64,000 nt of DNA from contig NC_052357.1 of NCBI RefSeq assembly GCF_009727055.1, forward strand, positions 2,411,094-2,475,093, read 5' to 3'. How positions within the stretch are numbered: the stretch's first letter is position 1; each line of letters starts with the position of its first letter. Source of the stretch: Benincasa hispida. Lineage: Eukaryota > Streptophyta > Magnoliopsida > Cucurbitales > Cucurbitaceae. Of the stretch, positions 59,987-64,000 are shown piece by piece. The translations under genes were made by a program, and so were the position numbers. Below the pieces are notes generated by a model that did not search any database, was not told the origin of the DNA, and worked only from the letters and a program-made list of their open reading frames with translations.

Positions 59987-60570
59987 TGTTGAGATAAATA
60001 CTCTATACCTTTTGGATCAATTATCCTACTCTTGTATGAATCTAATAGAATACTAAATTTTAACGTGGAAAAACCTCCTCAATGTGAGGAGTAAAAAATC
60101 ACGGACCGAAATCAAAATCTTCACTATAATCAATAATGAGTTACAACGAATTCTCCCTAGTCACAACTAGAGGCATACACAAATATATTTCAAGATTAAC
60201 AAATCTCGACAACTAACGATAACAAATAATGAAGAATAAGATTATACATGTCTCACTTGAAGGGCAACCAATTATCCACGATATCTGTAATAGCTCCAAA
60301 TGAAATCTCCACGGTCCAAATTGAAGACCCTCGTCAAGAATACACTATCAAAATTTCAACTTAATTGGATTAGAGATCAATCTCCAAATGGTTGAAAAAC
60401 GTTGCTGTACGGAAGAATTATTTTCTCTAATTTTTCTTCACTGTTTTTTAGTCTCTCGATCTGCGTAATTCTTCATAACCCGTGGCTGCTTTGGTTTAGA
60501 CATAATAAAAAAAACTAAAAGCCCAATAGGGCTTTATATGGCCTTCACCAATACGTGAAATAACCCAACA
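59987..60570 (-). mobile_element. Short solo LTR (584 bp)
   Basis: Plus-strand ends TGTTGAGATAAA and ATAACCCAACA, flanked by a perfect duplication TGAGG (59982-59986 and 60571-60575). A TATA-like CATATAAAG on the minus strand (about 60532-60540) suggests minus orientation. No coding. It lies about 220 bases upstream of gene 3's start codon, so it may affect that promoter. Confidence 0.82.
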
Positions 60571-60713
60571 TGAGGCACCCTTCTCAAGAGTAAAACCAAA
60601 TGGCTAGAGGCCAAATGATTGCGTAATGGAAGTTAATTTTTTTAAAAAAAAAAAAAAAGAAAAGAAAAATAGAGATGTAAATTTAGCTCTCAAATCAGCC
60701 CTCGAAAGTTCAC

Positions 60714-60722
60714 CCTATTTAA
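60714..60722 (+). promoter_or_regulatory. Putative TATA element of gene 3
   Basis: CCTATTTAA about 75 bases before the start codon, followed about 25 bases later by the 5' leader block 'gaggaagggagagaaaaca', which is conserved in genes 1 and 2. Confidence 0.4.
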
Positions 60723-60793
60723 GTCTTCACACTACAAGAGGAAGGGAGAGAAAACAAAGGCTTCAATTTCATCATCATCTATAGAGAGCAGCA

Positions 60794-61588
60794 ATGGCAA
60801 AGAAATGGGCTTTAATAGCTTGGCTGTTGCTCAGCTCGCTCTCCACGGCCAACTCCACCTCGTTTCAAGAATGCTACGCCACCTGCTTTGTCATATGTGC
60901 CATCACGCCCGGCGTCGCCTTCTCCGACTGCCCGTTGAGATGCCTGCAAGCTTGCATCATTCCGTCTTTCCCTATCGATAACAACGACGTCCATCGGCAA
61001 GAACAAAATCAGTTCTTCTGCAAGCTCGGCTGCGCAGTTTCCTCATGTACCAAGTTTAGCACAAAGCAAAATCCAGGTTCCAAATCTACTATTCGTTTTT
61101 AGTTTTATTTTATCATCTAATAAACACAAAACTTTCCTAAAGACTAACTCATTACCTATAAAGATTGTGAATTTCTTTTTTCATATTTTTAACGAAGAAT
61201 CCTCGACCCATAATTTAAAATGGAAGGATTCAAGGAAAAAAAGGAGACAAGGACTTTTGTATTAATGTTTATTGGGTAATATTTTGGTACATCCTAAGAT
61301 AAGTATTATCCGAAATGTACCTAAGTATTTTTAATTGAAGTTGAAGAGCATTACGTTAAAAATAATATTTAAACAAATTTATTTCTAATTTGCTTTCTTA
61401 ACATTATTATTTGGAGGACTACGAGTATATAAAAGTTTTGGCAAAAAGTTTATTTATTTATTTATCTATGAAAATTTATTGCCTTAGTTCACATGTGAAG
61501 CTTTCTTTGTTTTTGTTTTATTGATGCAGCTGAAAAAGAAGTGGGGAACTGTGTGGATTCTTGCTCTCAAACATGTTCCATGGATTGA
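60794..61588 (+). CDS. Gene 3: thionin-like secreted Cys-rich protein, intact, two exons
   Basis: Exon 1 is 60794-61076 and exon 2 61530-61588, with a GT-AG intron of 453 bp in phase 1, the same position as in gene 1; 113 residues. Signal peptide 'WALIAWLLLSSLSTANS'. Twelve cysteines in the same four groups: 'CYATCFVIC', 'CPLRCLQAC', C-x3-C-x4-C, and 'CVDSCSQTC' encoded by exon 2. It differs from gene 1 mainly in the linker between the second and third groups, which is longer and more acidic (NNDVHRQEQNQ). Assignment to the plant thionin-like family is from memory; a secreted defence peptide is the likely role. The intron carries a small palindromic insertion absent from its paralogs. No damaging mutations seen. 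Confidence 0.85.
61286..61321. repeat. Inverted repeat in the gene 3 intron
   Basis: GGTACAT (61286-61292) and ATGTACC (61315-61321) enclose 'ctaagataagtattatcc'. About 55 bases here have no counterpart in the pseudogene's intron (about 40575), so it is an insertion specific to gene 3, possibly a tiny MITE remnant. Confidence 0.55.
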
Positions 61589-63399
61589 TCTGCTTCTGCT
61601 AAATGAAGGCAGTGAACTACATTTTTTTTTCCTTTTTCCCTTCTTTTGTTGAAAAAATAAGTACATAGTAGTATAAGTAATATATTGTGTTTTATTAGAA
61701 ATGAAACTACATTATTGTTGGAATTTCTTTCTATACTAAAGAAAGATTTTGGGTTTAAGTGAGTTTTAAGGCAAATTAGGATAGAATGTTATATTTTAAG
61801 TCTCATTTAATAACAATTTGATTTTTTATTTTTGAAAATTAAGTCCTATGAACACTCATTCCATCCATTAGTATTTCAATTCCTGATGAAAATTATTGTA
61901 AGAAATTGAGAGATAACAAATTTAATTTTTAAAAACTAAAATAAAAAAAAAACAAAAAGATTTCTTAATGAGTTTTTAGTTTTCTAAATCATGTTCATGT
62001 TAGCTATTTAGTTTATGAGAATTAAGCTTATAAATACTATTTTACTCTTTGGATTTTTTTTTTCTTGTCGGCTCATTAGGAGTGTTTTAAAAGAACAAGT
62101 TAAAATTTAAAAACTAAAAAAAATGTAATTTCTAAAACTTGTCTTTGTGTTTTAGCATTTGGTAAAAATTAATTTAAATGTTTAGTTAGGAAAGATGAAA
62201 ACCATCGTAAAGAAATTGTAAAAGAATTAAACAAACACATTTTTTAAATAGAAAAAAAAATCAAATAGTTACCATGCTGGTTTAGTTTAGTTTAGTTTTT
62301 TTTCTAAAAAATAATTTTAACTATAACGATCCAACTTTCTAAATTATACTATTAGAACATTACTACACATATACATAAACTTGAAAATAAACCTCTCGCT
62401 ACTTAAGCGGAATGAATCGAAACTTTTCATTTGAGTAAAGAATTTCAACAAGTTAAAAGTTTTTTTTTTTTTAAAAAAAACATAAATCTTTGGTTTGGGT
62501 ACCATAAATATGAGTTTTAAAATAAAATAAAGTAAAACAAACAAAGAACTAAATCATTTGTCTACTAAAAACTGGATCATAGAAGACATGGAAAATAAAT
62601 GCAGAAGCGTCAATCTAATCCCACAATTAACCAAATTCTATCCATTTCTGAGGTTTAAAAATCTCACAAGTCTAGAGGATATTAAAAGAATTCATGTCAG
62701 ATGGATTTTAAAGTTCTCTAAACAATAATGTTCTAGGATTTAAAAAGTGAAATCTTATAAAACAAACACATATTTTAAATGTCTGTCTGAAATCTCGTGG
62801 CAATATCTGTGACGGATCTTAAGTGATTTTGATCCATATGAAAAATTAAGTTTAACTTAAAATCATTCTCAAACATTTCTTATACTAGCATATATGTTTG
62901 CGACTAATTTGAAGGTACGGATTCAAACTTCTAATATTTTTTTTTTTTTTTAGCCAAGATGACATATATATCTAAATGAGCTAACTATATATCTCCAACA
63001 ATTAAATCTCTTGATTTTCATTTAACAAAGAGAATTTTCCTGTTCATAGTTGACTCGAAAAAATCAAATTAGAGGGACAACATACAGGAAGATATGTTAT
63101 ATAATATAAATATAATATGTTATATAATATAAATATAATAAATTATTTATAGAATTTTAATTGATGGGATGATTTCATTTATTTAAATGGTCATGTGGTA
63201 ACTAGAGAGGTTCACGGGTGCACATTATTATTATTATTATTATTGGAAAAGCCAGTCAGAGACAGCTTCTCAAAGTAAGCAACAACGACTTTTTTCTTTG
63301 GATCTTTGGCTGTATATAAGCCCGTGAACTTTCTTTTGACAAATGGGGATAAGACCACTGAAGCACCCTTATTTGAAATGATCTCACTTCTAACAAAGG
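61589..63399. other. 3' flank of gene 3 and intergenic sequence
   Basis: Up to about 62060 it aligns with 40804-41278. Beyond that it is AT-rich with no convincing gene. (ATT)7 microsatellite at 63224-63244. The stretch 63245-63350 has higher GC with a TATATAAG (63313-63320); it could be the promoter or leader of something not visible here, but no frame follows. Confidence 0.5.
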
Positions 63400-63407
63400 A
63401 TTAAAAT

Positions 63408-63981
63408 TAGGGTTAACATTCAAATCACCCAAATCAAATTAAATGTTAAATCGAATCGAAATCATACTGAATCGAATTAATGTGGTTCGATTCGTTTCGT
63501 TATATTTTCAAATTGAATTATTGTTGTTTTGTTCAGTTTCAATATGAAAATCGATTTGAAACCGAATCGAACCGCTTCTTTAATAAATATATATAAAAGT
63601 TATTTCATTTTATATTATTGTTTGTAGAACAAGAACTTTTATGTTCGTAGTATTTATATTTTTGGATTTTGGAATAATTTTTAAATTTGTTGTTGAACTA
63701 GTAGTGTTATTAGTAATACCACTAACTGTGATTGTTATTATTAAGCTTTAAATATTTTAATTTAATTGTTTTTAAATTTCAAAAGTAATAGTTAAAACTA
63801 TATTTTTAAATACATTGTTTCAAATTATAAAAATTTAGAAACTATGAAAAAATATAAAAAAACCGTGAGACCGAACCGAACATGCAGTTTGGTTCAATTC
63901 TAGAAAATACACTTTTTAAAATTTTTGGTTCGGTTTGATTTGAGTCTCAAACCAAACCAAACCGAACCGTGAACATCCCTA
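63408..63981. mobile_element. hAT-type MITE
   Basis: 574 bp, flanked by a perfect 8-bp duplication ATTAAAAT (63400-63407 and 63982-63989). Termini are TAGGGTTAACATT and GTGAACATCCCTA, i.e. short imperfect inverted repeats TAGGG(T/A)T. The interior is rich in AACCGAACC / GGTTCGGTT inverted motifs. The 8-bp duplication and TAGGG termini fit hAT. Non-coding. Confidence 0.82.
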
Positions 63982-64000
63982 ATTAAAATATTTTGAAGAC

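Noticed and set aside
63408..63981. AACCGAACC-rich block as telomere-like or regulatory repeat
   Set aside because: The 8-bp target duplication and TAGGG inverted ends identify it as an hAT-type MITE.
1..64000. tRNA genes
   Set aside because: Only short complements to tRNA 3' ends (retrotransposon primer sites) were found by eye; no cloverleaf with A and B boxes was recognised.

Overview
The window is nuclear DNA of a flowering plant, most likely a cucurbit. That placement is inferred from the retrotransposon families and the small Cys-rich gene family, recognised from memory. It is AT-rich, and most of it is nested LTR retrotransposons, many dated relative to each other by target-site duplications (TSDs). 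A small tandem family of secreted 'thionin-like' genes lies between and beyond them. I see no tRNA gene, CRISPR array or operon-like structure.

Layout. Positions 1-2220 and 54939-56650 are two halves of one old minus-strand Copia element ('D'). A plus-strand Copia element ('A/C') inserted into it. Its 5' LTR starts at 2221, its 3' LTR ends at 54938, and both are flanked by the same TSD, CTTGG. Removing one CTTGG copy restores the reading frame of D across the junction. Between those ends lie: solo LTRs at 4922-7015, 7549-10491 (TSD AGTAC) and 24463-26490 (TSD GTAAA); a complete minus-strand Athila-like Ty3/gypsy element at 12916-23673 (TSD GATTT) carrying organellar DNA (an LSU rRNA piece plus plastid ndhB); and a second domain, 27769-52030, that does not belong inside a retrotransposon.

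That second domain holds a duplicated host unit: a CACTA remnant, gene 1 (38559-39270) and a broken gene (40268-40803). A minus-strand Copia element 'E' (28459-35784) is inserted in it, itself hit by a solo LTR (TSD ATAAT). The domain ends in a pile of Copia fragments (B, 42101-48690; C, 48691-50542) and a gypsy LTR (50543-52030).

The sister unit lies at 56651-62080: the same CACTA remnant, the same upstream region, gene 2 (truncated, 58717-58932) and gene 3 (intact, 60794-61588). In each unit one gene is intact and the partner is broken, in reciprocal positions. The right end has intergenic DNA and an hAT-type MITE with an 8-bp TSD (63408-63981).

Functionally, the only credible host genes are the thionin-like ones: two-exon genes encoding a signal peptide followed by a chain of C-x3-C modules, probably secreted defence or signalling peptides. 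All retrotransposon reading frames carry stops or frameshifts and look inactive.
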